From Microbacterium sp. (lineage in GTDB: Bacteria; Actinomycetota; Actinomycetes; Actinomycetales; Microbacteriaceae): DNA of 64,000 nt. The notes below the pieces were generated by a model, which was not told the DNA's origin, did no database searches, and saw nothing but the letters and a program-made list of their open reading frames with translations. The position numbers were made by a program, and so were the translations under genes. Below are positions 55,488 to 64,000 of the stretch, piece by piece. Where the stretch lies: positions 434,001-498,000 of the forward strand of contig JAFKIL010000001.1 of assembly GCA_017306415.1 (NCBI GenBank). The letters are read 5' to 3'. How positions within the stretch are numbered: the stretch's first letter is position 1; each line of letters begins with the position of its first letter.

Positions 55488-56101
55488 TTGCGTGGTCCTT
55501 CCTCTGGCAAGACGAACACGTCGGCCCTGATGGTGGCGGGTCTTACGCCCTCGCCGGTCTGATCCCGGTACTTGTCGACGGCCTCGTCGATCAGCGACTG
55601 CATGCGGCCGGTGAGCTCTCGCAGCTGCTCGTTCGTCATCCGGACGTTCGCTGTCGAGATCATCGAGTTGTCTTCGAGGTCGTCGACGCTCTGCATGCTG
55701 TCGGCGACGAACCTCATCAGCTGCTGGTGACGCCGGTTGAGATATTCGGTCATGACGACCTGAGATGCTGCGCGACCGGCAGGGGTCTTGAGGGCTTCGG
55801 GGTTGCCGAACGAGACGCCGCCCTTCGGTCGCTCCCACCAGCGCTCCCTCGCCGACCCGCGGTCGTCGACCTCGCGGATGAGGTCGTGCTTGGCGAGGGC
55901 GCGGAGGTGATAGCTCGTGGACCCCGACGACTCACCCGTCATGGCGGCCAGCGTGCTCGCCGTCTGCGGACCGTACTGCGACAGGATGTCGTAGATCTCG
56001 ATCCGGAGCGGGTGGGCCAGGGCCCGCAGTGCGCCGGTGTCGAGCATGCGGTCGTCGCGACCGGGCCGCGGGGCCTCGGTTCCGTCGATCTCTTCGCTCA
56101 T
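55484..56101 (-). CDS. ArsR-like winged-helix transcriptional regulator
   Basis: A 205-residue regulator. The DNA-binding domain is near residues 20-95: [40 protein letters not shown] and the wing [18 protein letters not shown]. The C-terminal half is helical and probably dimerises or binds ligand. No metal-binding Cys set is seen, so it is not a classical metal sensor. The ATG at 56101 is 7 nt after TATCTT; no Shine-Dalgarno is present. Its promoter is overlaid by a 14-bp-phased repeat array, probably its own operator (inference). First gene of a regulator/77-aa/exporter operon. Confidence 0.88.
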   Translation of the reverse strand: MSEEIDGTEAPRPGRDDRMLDTGALRALAHPLRIEIYDILSQYGPQTASTLAAMTGESSGSTSYHLRALAKHDLIREVDDRGSARERWWERPKGGVSFGNPEALKTPAGRAASQVVMTEYLNRRHQQLMRFVADSMQSVDDLEDNSMISTANVRMTNEQLRELTGRMQSLIDEAVDKYRDQTGEGVRPATIRADVFVLPEEGPRK

Positions 56102-56103
56102 GT

Positions 56104-56173
56104 TTACAAAGATAGCTTTGCAAGCCGAATATTGCAAGCATTTCTTTGCAACATCTTCTTTGCGGTCATGAAG
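56104..56173. repeat. Array of five 14-bp direct repeats with TTGCAA cores
   Basis: Hexamers TTACAA, TTGCAA, TTGCAA, TTGCAA and TTGCGG begin at 56104, 56118, 56132, 56146 and 56160, a period of exactly 14 bp. Units 3 and 4 match at 10 of 14 positions. The TTGCAA at 56132 coincides with the -35 of the regulator gene. A CAAAG-ATAG-CTTTG palindrome (56107-56120) covers its -10. Probably operator sites controlling both divergent genes. Confidence 0.7.
56109..56137 (-). promoter_or_regulatory. Promoter of the regulator-exporter operon
   Basis: -35 TTGCAA (56132-56137), 17-nt spacer, -10 TATCTT (56109-56114), then 7 nt to the ATG at 56101, so the mRNA is predicted leaderless. Confidence 0.65.
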
Positions 56174-56181
56174 AAGGCCGT

Positions 56182-56187
56182 TACGCT
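56182..56187 (+). promoter_or_regulatory. -10 box for a leaderless M3 peptidase transcript
   Basis: TACGCT, then GAAGGA (6 nt), then ATG. The degenerate fifth repeat TTGCGG (56160-56165) is 16 nt upstream, in the -35 position. Confidence 0.55.
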
Positions 56188-56193
56188 GAAGGA

Positions 56194-58251
56194 ATGACGG
56201 ATGCCTCCACGAACCCGCTGCTCGCCCCGCGTACCCTCCCCTTCCAGCTCCCCCCGTACGCGGACATCAGGCCGGACCACTATCTGCCGGCGTTCGAGCA
56301 GGCGTTCACCGAGCATCTCGCCGAGGTCGCGAACATCACCCGGGTCAGGTCGATGCCGACGTTCGAGAACACGATGGTCTCCCTCGAAGAGAGCGGCCGC
56401 CTGCTGAACGATGTCGCCCGGACGTTCTACACGGTCTCGTCGGCGGACGCGACCGACGAGATCCAGGCGATCGAGGAGACCCTCGCTCCGCTCATGGCGG
56501 CGCACCAGGACGCCATCCAGCTCGACGGTGCCCTGTACTGGCGCGTGAAGACGCTGCACGATCAGCTCGATGTGCTCGAGCTCGACGCCGAGCAGCGCTA
56601 CCTCGTCGAGCGGCGCTTCCGCGAGATGACCCACGCGGGCGCGGCACTGGACGACGCGGCGAAGGAACGCCTGACTGCGCTCAACACGCGTCTGTCGACC
56701 CTCACGACGACGTTCGAGAAGAACCTCCTCGCCGACACGAACGACCTCGCCGTCGTGTTCCATGACGCCGCCGAGCTGGACGGGCTGACGGCGGGCGAGC
56801 TCTCCGCGGCGGCCCAGGCCGCGACGGATCGCGGACTCGACGGATCTTTCGTCGTGACACTCACGCTGTTCACGGGGCATCCGTATCTCTCGAGCCTGAC
56901 CCGTCGAGACGCGCGCAAGCGGATCATAGACGCGTCGCGGTCGCGTGGCATCCGCGGCAACCAGAACGACAATCGCGCCGTGCTCCTCGAGATCGTCCGG
57001 CTGCGCGCCGAGCGGGCGGCTCTCCTCGGATACGAGTCGCACGCCGCGTACGTCACCTCGGACGAGACGGCCGGCTCCCCCGGCGCGGTCCACGACCTCC
57101 TGCGCCGGCTCGCCGGACCGGCAGCCCGGAATGCGGCTCGTGAGCAGGCGGCGCTTCAGGCCATCGTGGATGCGGAGCCCGAGCCGTTCCCGCTCGAAGC
57201 GCACGACTGGGCCTTCTACACGGAGAAGGTGCGCGCGGCCGAGTACGACCTCGATCGCGCCGCGCTGCGGCCCTGGTTCGAGGCCGAGCGGGTCCTTCAG
57301 GACGGCGTGTTCCATGCCGCTCACGCGCTCTACGGTGTCTCGTTCCGGGAGCGCACCGATCTGATCGCCTACCACCCGGATGCCCGGGTGTTCGAGGTCC
57401 GCAACGAGGACGGCAGCGAACTCGGCCTGTTCGTCCTCGACCTGTACACGCGTGACACCAAGCGCGGCGGCGCGTGGATGAACTCGATCGTCGAGCAGTC
57501 CCGTCTGCGCGGCACCGCCCCGGTCGTCGTGAACAACCTCAACGTCTCGAAGCCCGCCGCCGGGCAGCCGACTCTGCTCACTCTGGACGAGGTCACGACC
57601 TTGTTCCACGAGTTCGGTCACGCGCTGCACGGCCTGTTCGCGACCGTCACCTACCCTCACTTCGCGGGCACGGCGGTCTTCCGTGACTTCGTCGAGTTCC
57701 CCAGTCAGGTGAACGAGATGTGGATCTACTGGCCCGAGGTGCTCGACCACTACGCACGCCACATCGAGACCGGCGAACCGCTGCCTGCGGACGTCGTGGA
57801 GAAGCTCCGCGCGTCCGAGACCTTCAACCAGGGCTTCGCGACGAGCGAGTACCTCGCCGCGTCGTGGCTCGACCAGGCGTGGCATTCCCTCTCGGCCGCG
57901 GATGCCTCGGCACAGATCGATGTCGCGGCGTTCGAGGCATCGGCCCTCGCCGACATCGGACTGGACGCTCCTGCCGTTCCCACGAGGTACTCTTCGACGT
58001 ACTTCGCGCACGTCTTCTCGGGCGGCTACAGCGCGGGGTACTACTCCTACATCTGGAGCGAGGTCCTCGACGCCGACACCGTCGAGTGGTTCCGCGAGAA
58101 CGGCGGCCTCACGCGCGCCAACGGCGAGCGATTCCGCGAGCGACTGCTCGGCGTCGGCGGTTCGAAGAACCCTCTCGAGGCGTACCGCGACTTCCGCGGC
58201 CGGGATGCCGACATCCAGCCGCTGCTGGAGAGGCGCGGGCTCACCGACTGA
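56194..58251 (+). CDS. dcp: M3-family metallopeptidase (peptidyl-dipeptidase Dcp / oligopeptidase A type)
   Basis: A 685-residue cytosolic zinc peptidase that cleaves short peptides. The active site is LFHEFGHALHGLF (HExxH) with a downstream Glu in FRDFVEFPSQVNEMW. The N-terminus is NPLLAPRTLPFQLPPYADI, typical of Dcp, and the C-terminus has HVFSGGYSAGYYSYIWSEVL. The length is typical. The ATG at 56194 is set by the TACGCT box 6 nt upstream. It is divergent from the ArsR-like regulator across the repeat array, so it may belong to the same regulon (inference). Dcp and OpdA cannot be separated with certainty here. Confidence 0.92.
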   Translation: MTDASTNPLLAPRTLPFQLPPYADIRPDHYLPAFEQAFTEHLAEVANITRVRSMPTFENTMVSLEESGRLLNDVARTFYTVSSADATDEIQAIEETLAPLMAAHQDAIQLDGALYWRVKTLHDQLDVLELDAEQRYLVERRFREMTHAGAALDDAAKERLTALNTRLSTLTTTFEKNLLADTNDLAVVFHDAAELDGLTAGELSAAAQAATDRGLDGSFVVTLTLFTGHPYLSSLTRRDARKRIIDASRSRGIRGNQNDNRAVLLEIVRLRAERAALLGYESHAAYVTSDETAGSPGAVHDLLRRLAGPAARNAAREQAALQAIVDAEPEPFPLEAHDWAFYTEKVRAAEYDLDRAALRPWFEAERVLQDGVFHAAHALYGVSFRERTDLIAYHPDARVFEVRNEDGSELGLFVLDLYTRDTKRGGAWMNSIVEQSRLRGTAPVVVNNLNVSKPAAGQPTLLTLDEVTTLFHEFGHALHGLFATVTYPHFAGTAVFRDFVEFPSQVNEMWIYWPEVLDHYARHIETGEPLPADVVEKLRASETFNQGFATSEYLAASWLDQAWHSLSAADASAQIDVAAFEASALADIGLDAPAVPTRYSSTYFAHVFSGGYSAGYYSYIWSEVLDADTVEWFRENGGLTRANGERFRERLLGVGGSKNPLEAYRDFRGRDADIQPLLERRGLTD

Positions 58252-58262
58252 CGTCAGGACTC

Positions 58263-58286
58263 GAGCCCGACCCTACGCACGGGCTC
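58263..58286. terminator. Bidirectional hairpin between dcp and benE
   Basis: GAGCCCG (58263-58269) and CGGGCTC (58280-58286) around a 10-nt loop, between two convergent genes. Confidence 0.55.
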
Positions 58287-58298
58287 CGACATGCGGGC

Positions 58299-59501
58299 TC
58301 ACGGTGCGGCGCTCCTCCGCCCGGTTCGGAGGACGAGCCACAGGACGGCGCCGACGATCAGTCCCCAGAACGCCGAGCCGAGACCAGCGACCACGATTCC
58401 GGATGCCACCACGAGGAACGTGCCGATGGCGACGATTCGCCCACGGGGATCTTCCAGCGCGCCCGTGACGGCGGTGATGAGCGCGCCGAGAAGAGCGAGC
58501 CCCGCCACGGATTCGATCAGGATGGGCGGGCTGGCCGAGACGAGTGCGCCTGCGATTCCGGCACCGAGGCCGAGCAGGATGTAGCAGGTTCCCGCCGTCA
58601 CCGTCGCGACCCACCGGCGATCCTTCGCCGTGTGCGGATCGCCGACCATGATGGCCGCCGAGAGGGCGGAGAGATTGATGGTCTGCGCGCCGAACGGAGC
58701 GATCACGGCACTGCCGACACCGGTCGCCGTCAGGATCGACCGCGCGGGCACCGGCTCGTAGCCGAACGTCCGCAGAACGGTGAAGCCCGGGATGTTCTGG
58801 CCCGCCATCGTCACGAGGTAGAGCGGGACGGCGAGTGACACGATGACGAGGGGGTCGAAGACGGGGGTCGTCCAGACGAATGTCGGAGCGAGGCGCGCGC
58901 CGCGCGTCCAGTCCGGACCCGCCGCCACGACGACGGCGATCGCGGTCGCGACGACCGCTGCCGGCACTGCCCACCGCGGGGCGAGGCGGGACAGCACCAG
59001 CCAGACGACGATCGCGGGGAGCGCGAGGAGCGGCAGCTGCACCGCGGCCGTCACCGGGGCGATGCAGATGGGGAAGAGGATGCCGGCGAGCATCGCGCCG
59101 GCGATCGGAGTGGGGATCCTCGTCATCGTCCGCGCGAGCCACGGCCAGAGGCCGGTGATCGCCAGGAGGATGCCGGCGACGATGAAGGCCGCGATCGCGA
59201 CCCCGAAGTCGTGGGTCATGGCTCCGGCCGTGACGAGCACCGCCGACCCGGGCGTCGACCACGCGACCGAGATCGGCAGGCGGTACGTCAGCGAGAGGGC
59301 GATCGCGATGGAGCCCTGCACGACGCACAGCACGAGAAGGCCGGATGCCGCCTGCGCGGAGTCGGCCCCCACCGCTCGCGAGCCCGCGATGACGAGCGCG
59401 AACGAAGAAGCGAAGCCGGTGAGCGAGCCGACCAGCCCCGCAATGATCGGATGGATCAGCGCACCGCGGGCGGCCGGGGCCGTCGGGGGTGCCTGGTTCA
59501 C
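58299..59501 (-). CDS. benE: BenE-family benzoate/H+ symporter-like transporter
   Basis: A 400-residue membrane protein with about 11-12 helices. BenE signatures include GLVGSLTGFASSFALVIAG near the start, the central SLAVPLYLVTMAGQNIPGF and FGAQTINLSALSAAIMVG. The family is named for benzoate uptake, but many members lie outside benzoate operons, as here, and their substrates are unknown. The GTG at 59501 lies 4 nt after the clpX stop, so it may be read from the clpX transcript. No aromatic catabolism genes are nearby. Confidence 0.88.
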   Translation of the reverse strand: MNQAPPTAPAARGALIHPIIAGLVGSLTGFASSFALVIAGSRAVGADSAQAASGLLVLCVVQGSIAIALSLTYRLPISVAWSTPGSAVLVTAGAMTHDFGVAIAAFIVAGILLAITGLWPWLARTMTRIPTPIAGAMLAGILFPICIAPVTAAVQLPLLALPAIVVWLVLSRLAPRWAVPAAVVATAIAVVVAAGPDWTRGARLAPTFVWTTPVFDPLVIVSLAVPLYLVTMAGQNIPGFTVLRTFGYEPVPARSILTATGVGSAVIAPFGAQTINLSALSAAIMVGDPHTAKDRRWVATVTAGTCYILLGLGAGIAGALVSASPPILIESVAGLALLGALITAVTGALEDPRGRIVAIGTFLVVASGIVVAGLGSAFWGLIVGAVLWLVLRTGRRSAAP

Positions 59502-59505
59502 TCGA

Positions 59506-60774
<1,269 letters not shown>

Positions 60775-60819
60775 CAGGCTCTCCTTCTCGTCACCGCGCC
60801 GTGATCCCCGCGCCCTTCG

Positions 60820-60825
60820 AGCCTA
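60820..60825 (-). promoter_or_regulatory. -10 box of clpX
   Basis: TAGGCT with a roughly 40-nt leader that carries a good ribosome-binding site. This contrasts with the leaderless genes that have the same hexamer. Confidence 0.5.
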
Positions 60826-60909
60826 ACCGCTGGCACCGACAACAGTCGGGATTGGCACGATGAGGGGCGCGCGATCCGCCATGGGCGGAGAACGATGCCC
60901 GGACACGAC

Positions 60910-60947
60910 GGCGCCCCCTCGTCCGATCGGGCGGACGAGGGGGCGCC
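60910..60947 (-). terminator. Strong hairpin between clpP2 and clpX
   Basis: A perfect 16-bp stem, GGCGCCCCCTCGTCCG / CGGACGAGGGGGCGCC, with a 6-nt loop, 13 nt after the clpP2 stop. It lacks a U-tract. Confidence 0.8.
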
Positions 60948-60959
60948 GGGAGCGTCGCT

Positions 60960-61634
60960 CTACGAGCCGATCGCCGCCTGACCGCGCTTGCGCGTGGTGA
61001 GGACCTGGTCGACGAGACCGTAGACCACGGCCTCCTCGGCCGACAGGATCTTGTCGCGGTCGATGTCCTTGTTCACCTGCTCGGCGGTGCGGCTGGAGTG
61101 CTTCGCCAGCGTCTCCTCGAGCCACGTGCGCATGCGCATGATCTCGTTCGCCTGGATCTCGATGTCCGACGCCTGCCCGTGACCGGCCTCGCCCATGGCG
61201 GGCTGGTGGATCAGGATGCGGGCGTTGGGGAGGGCGAGACGCTTGCCCGGCGCGCCCGCGGCGAGGAGCACGGCGGCAGCGGATGCCGCCTGGCCGAGCA
61301 CGACCGTCTGGATCTGCGGCGAGACGTACTGCATCGTGTCGTAGATCGCCGTCATGGCCGTGAACGAGCCGCCGGGCGAGTTGATGTACATGATGATGTC
61401 GCGGTCGGGATCCTGGCTCTCGAGCACGAGGAGCTGCGCCATGACGTCGTCTGCGGACGCGTCGTCGACCTGGACACCCAGGAAGATGACGCGGTCCTCG
61501 AACAGCTTGTTGTAGGGGTCCTGACGCTTGTAGCCGTATGCGGTGCGCTCCTCGAACTGCGGGAGCACGTAGCGGCTGCCGGGCATCTGCAGTCCCTGGG
61601 GAGCTGCGGGAAGGCCGAAGGTGGGGGTGTTCAT
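60960..61634 (-). CDS. clpP2: ATP-dependent Clp protease proteolytic subunit, second copy
   Basis: A 224-residue serine protease subunit. The catalytic Ser is in GQAASAAAVLLAAG, His in ARILIHQPAMGEAG and the Asp further on, so the triad is intact. It has a longer N-terminal segment than the other ClpP (GLPAAPQGLQMPGSRYVLPQ), as in actinobacterial ClpP2, which forms a mixed ClpP1P2 complex. The ATG is 31 nt after clpP1, so they are cotranscribed. It ends before a strong terminator. Confidence 0.95.
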   Translation of the reverse strand: MNTPTFGLPAAPQGLQMPGSRYVLPQFEERTAYGYKRQDPYNKLFEDRVIFLGVQVDDASADDVMAQLLVLESQDPDRDIIMYINSPGGSFTAMTAIYDTMQYVSPQIQTVVLGQAASAAAVLLAAGAPGKRLALPNARILIHQPAMGEAGHGQASDIEIQANEIMRMRTWLEETLAKHSSRTAEQVNKDIDRDKILSAEEAVVYGLVDQVLTTRKRGQAAIGS

Positions 61635-61664
61635 TCCGGGTTTCTCTCTCTTTCGCCCTCTGCC

Positions 61665-62249
61665 TCAGGCCGCGGTTCCGCCGCCGCCGACGACGTCGGT
61701 GGCCGATTCGCGGATGTGGTCGACGAACCCGTACTCCAGCGCCTCCTGGGCGCTGAACCAGCGGTCGCGGTCGCCGTCCGCGTTGATCTGCTCGACGGTC
61801 TTGCCCGTCTGCGCGGCGGTGATCTCGGCGAGGCGCTTCTTCATGTCGAGGATGAGCTGCGCCTGGGTCTGGATGTCGCTCGCCGTCCCGCCGAAGCCGC
61901 CGTGCGGCTGGTGCAGCAGGACCCGCGCGTTCGGCGTGATGTAGCGCTTCCCCTTCGTGCCCGCGGTGAGGAGCAGCTGCCCCATCGACGCGGCCATTCC
62001 GATGCCCACGGTCACGATGTCGTTCGGGACGAACTGCATCGTGTCGTAGATCGCCATGCCCGCCGTGATCGAGCCACCCGGCGAGTTGACGTAGAGGAAG
62101 ATGTCCTTCTGGGAATCCTCGGCGGCGAGAAGAAGGATCTTCGCGCAGATCTCGTTTGCGTTGTCGTCCCGCACCTCTGAGCCGAGCCAGATGATGCGGT
62201 CTTTCAGCAGCCTGTCGAAGACGCTCGTCGCGACAAGTGGTTCAGCCAT
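61665..62249 (-). CDS. clpP1: ATP-dependent Clp protease proteolytic subunit, first copy
   Basis: A 194-residue subunit with Ser in [16 protein letters not shown] and His in [14 protein letters not shown]. The N-terminus is [20 protein letters not shown] and the length is standard. The ATG at 62249 has an AGGAGCAGGA ribosome-binding site; the longer frame into the tig terminator is rejected. In actinobacteria both ClpP proteins are needed for the active heterotetradecamer (family knowledge). Encoded upstream of clpP2 on the same strand. Confidence 0.95.
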   Translation of the reverse strand: MAEPLVATSVFDRLLKDRIIWLGSEVRDDNANEICAKILLLAAEDSQKDIFLYVNSPGGSITAGMAIYDTMQFVPNDIVTVGIGMAASMGQLLLTAGTKGKRYITPNARVLLHQPHGGFGGTASDIQTQAQLILDMKKRLAEITAAQTGKTVEQINADGDRDRWFSAQEALEYGFVDHIRESATDVVGGGGTAA

Positions 62250-62337
62250 TCCTGCTCCTGTTTCGTTGCGTGGCTTCGAATCTACCGGGGTGCCGTGGTC
62301 GCCCCGGCCGTGTTCGCCGTGGGCAGAGTCGAGAGAC

Positions 62338-62373
62338 GAGAAGGGGCGGATGCCGCGGCATCCGCCCCTTCTC
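62338..62373 (-). terminator. Strong hairpin after tig
   Basis: A perfect 17-bp inverted repeat, GAGAAGGGGCGGATGCC / GGCATCCGCCCCTTCTC, separated by GC, 18 nt after the tig stop. Confidence 0.82.
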
Positions 62374-62390
62374 CGGGCACTCGAGAGCAC

Positions 62391-63812
62391 CTACTCCTTG
62401 TCGGCCGCCTTCTTGCGGGCCGGTGCCTTCTTCTTGGGCTTCTCCTCGGCAGCGATGACCGCGTCGGCGTCGGCCGCGGCATCCGCGATGTCCTGCGCCT
62501 CGGCGACGGCGCCCTCCTCGGCGGCCTGCTCGCTCTCGACGGAGACGAAGCCGGTGAGGTCGACGGGCTTGCCGTTGGTGTCGACGACGTTGACCCGCCC
62601 GAGCGCCACGGCGAGGGCCTTGTTGCGTGCCACCTCGCCGACGAGGACGGGGAGCTGGCCGTTCTGCTGCAGCGCGTCGACGAAGTCCTGCGGCGACATG
62701 CCGTACTGGGCTGCCGACTGCACGATGTACTGGGTGAGCTCGTCCTGCGAGACCTCGATCGCGTTCTGCTCGACGATCTTGTCGAGGAGCACCTGCGTGC
62801 GGAACTGCTTCTCGCTCGCCTCGGTGACCTCGGCGCGGTGCACGTCGTCCTCGAGGCGGCCCTCGGACTCCAGGTGCTGGTGCACCTCGTCCTCGACCAG
62901 CTGCGGCGGGACGGGGATGTCCGCCTTGGCGAGCAGCTCCTCGACGAGCTTGTCGCGCGCGGCGGCGCCCTGCGTGAACACGGACTGCTGACCGACGCGC
63001 TCGGCGAGGCTGTCGCGGAGTTCGGCGATCGTGTCGAACTCGCTCGCGATCTGAGCGAAGTCGTCGTCCGCCTCGGGGAGCTCGCGCTCCTTGACGGCCT
63101 TGACGGTGACGGAGACCTCGGCCTCCTCGCCGGCGTGGTCGCCGCCGATGAGCTTGGAGCGGAACGTCGTGTCCTCCCCCGCGGTCAGCGACTCGATGGC
63201 CTCGTCGATGCCCTCGAGCAGCTCGCCGGAGCCGACCTCGTAGGAGATGCCCTCGGCGCGGTCGATCTCGGCGTCCTCGATCGTCGCGACCAGGTCGAGC
63301 TCGACGAAGTCGCCGGTCTTGGCGGGGCGGTCAACCGTGATGAGGGTGCCGAAGCGCCCGCGCAGGCGCTCGAGCTCGGCCTCGACGGCCTCCGTGTCGA
63401 CGTCGATCGCGTCGACCGTGATGGTGGTGCCCTCGTACGCGGGCAGCTCGAAGTCGGGGCGGACGTCGACCTCGACCTCGACCTTGAGGTCGCCCGAGAA
63501 GTCCTTGTCGCTCGGCCACTCGATCACATCGGCGCTGGGGCGGCCGACGGTGCGCACCTCGTGCGCCTCCACCGCCTCGCGGAAGAACCGGTCGAGGCCC
63601 TCGTTCACGGCGTGCTCGATGACCGCGCCGCGGCCGACGCGCTGGTCGATGATCGGCGCGGGCACCTTGCCCTTGCGGAAGCCCGGAACCTGCACGTCCT
63701 CGGCGATGTGCTCGTAGGCGTGCGCGATGCTGGGCTTGAGCTCCTCGGGCGTGACCGTGATGTGCAGCTTCACGCGCGTGGGGCTGAGCTTCTCGATGGT
63801 GCTGGTGACCAT
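62391..63812 (-). CDS. tig: Trigger factor
   Basis: A 473-residue ribosome-associated chaperone and prolyl isomerase. The ribosome-binding signature is [12 protein letters not shown] near residue 45. The PPIase domain follows (residues about 150-245; [15 protein letters not shown]) and then the helical chaperone body. The C-terminal tail is Ala/Asp-rich and ends in a lysine cluster ([18 protein letters not shown]). The start is ATG at 63812, with GGAGAA 9 nt upstream. It heads the tig-clpP1-clpP2-clpX block, and a terminator separates it from clpP1. Confidence 0.96.
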   Translation of the reverse strand: MVTSTIEKLSPTRVKLHITVTPEELKPSIAHAYEHIAEDVQVPGFRKGKVPAPIIDQRVGRGAVIEHAVNEGLDRFFREAVEAHEVRTVGRPSADVIEWPSDKDFSGDLKVEVEVDVRPDFELPAYEGTTITVDAIDVDTEAVEAELERLRGRFGTLITVDRPAKTGDFVELDLVATIEDAEIDRAEGISYEVGSGELLEGIDEAIESLTAGEDTTFRSKLIGGDHAGEEAEVSVTVKAVKERELPEADDDFAQIASEFDTIAELRDSLAERVGQQSVFTQGAAARDKLVEELLAKADIPVPPQLVEDEVHQHLESEGRLEDDVHRAEVTEASEKQFRTQVLLDKIVEQNAIEVSQDELTQYIVQSAAQYGMSPQDFVDALQQNGQLPVLVGEVARNKALAVALGRVNVVDTNGKPVDLTGFVSVESEQAAEEGAVAEAQDIADAAADADAVIAAEEKPKKKAPARKKAADKE

Positions 63813-63884
63813 GCCTTTTCGTTCTCCTCTGATTTCCGCGTGCGAACGCGGCGGCTGAAGGTTGGGGTCTGCGGGGCCGTGACG

Positions 63885-63958
63885 TCGGGGCGACAGGATT
63901 TGAACCTGCGGCCTCCCGCTCCCAAAGCGGGCGCTCTACCAAGCTGAGCTACGCCCCG
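63885..63958 (-). tRNA. tRNA-Pro (anticodon UGG)
   Basis: A 74-nt cloverleaf with acceptor stem CGGGGCG/CGCCCCG, discriminator A, D-arm with AGCTCAGCTTGGTAGAGC, anticodon stem CCCGC/GCGGG with loop TTTGGGA (anticodon TGG at 63924-63922), and T-arm with GGTTCAAATCC. CCA is not encoded. It reads CCA and probably CCG codons. It lies upstream of tig on the same strand; the promoter is too near the window edge to judge. Confidence 0.97.
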
Positions 63959-64000
63959 GGCGCGCACTCGAATGCGCCGAAACGGCCTGGGAAAGTCTAG

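Overview
The window is high-GC DNA from an actinobacterium, most likely the family Microbacteriaceae and closest in feel to Microbacterium. This is inferred from gene order and protein style; no database search was made. Supporting signs are the actinobacterial blocks lepA-hemW-hrcA-dnaJ-rsmE-HIT-phoH, ileS-folC-DUF4233-ndk, rne-rplU-rpmA-obg-proB-proA-nadD-rsfS and tig-clpP1-clpP2-clpX, the frequent GTG starts, the many start codons placed directly after a TAnnnT -10 box, and an ultrashort-Stem-I T-box in front of ileS. No rRNA, CRISPR array, transposase, integrase or prophage gene was seen.

Layout: 1-9446 is a minus-strand heat-shock, translation and haem block (phoH, HIT, rsmE, dnaJ, hrcA, hemW, DUF1990, lepA), interrupted on the plus strand by a carboxylesterase that shares the HrcA/CIRCE intergenic region. 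9653-15935 is plus strand: a 1674-residue secreted nuclease/5'-nucleotidase fusion, an alpha/beta hydrolase and rpsT. 16100-24207 is minus: holA, comEC, comEA (DNA uptake or processing), leuS and pabB. 24251-26734 is plus: DedA, an App1-like lipid phosphatase and an SRAP protein. 26782-31467 is minus: an AidB-like acyl-CoA dehydrogenase coupled to a zinc peptidase, a lipoprotein sugar dehydrogenase, a VOC protein and tRNA-Ala(GGC). 32019-38663 is the rsfS/nadD/proA/proB/obg/rpmA/rplU block. 38870-43023 holds DUF4031-TMEM175, RNase E/G and a VKOR protein. 43054-48686 is a tightly coupled ndk/DUF4233/folC/ileS unit with the T-box leader. 49004-53926 is plus: an MHS-type transporter, a pentapeptide-like protein, valS and a small protein. 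53923-58251 is an ArsR-like regulator, 77-aa protein and MFS exporter unit divergent from an M3 oligopeptidase. 58299-63958 is minus: benE, clpX, clpP2, clpP1, tig and tRNA-Pro(UGG).

How it works together: most of the window is core translation and proteostasis (four aminoacyl-tRNA or ribosome assembly loci, trigger factor, ClpXP, DnaJ/HrcA). The accessory parts are the plus-strand insertions into conserved minus-strand blocks, the lipid or envelope pair DedA/App1, and the regulator/exporter/peptidase locus at 53.9-58.3 kb. That locus has the most unusual DNA in the window: five TTGCAA-like hexamers spaced exactly 14 bp apart across the divergent promoter region. The second broad theme is a set of at least fourteen genes whose start codon lies 6-7 nt after a TAnnnT box, which implies leaderless mRNAs and settles several start-codon choices.
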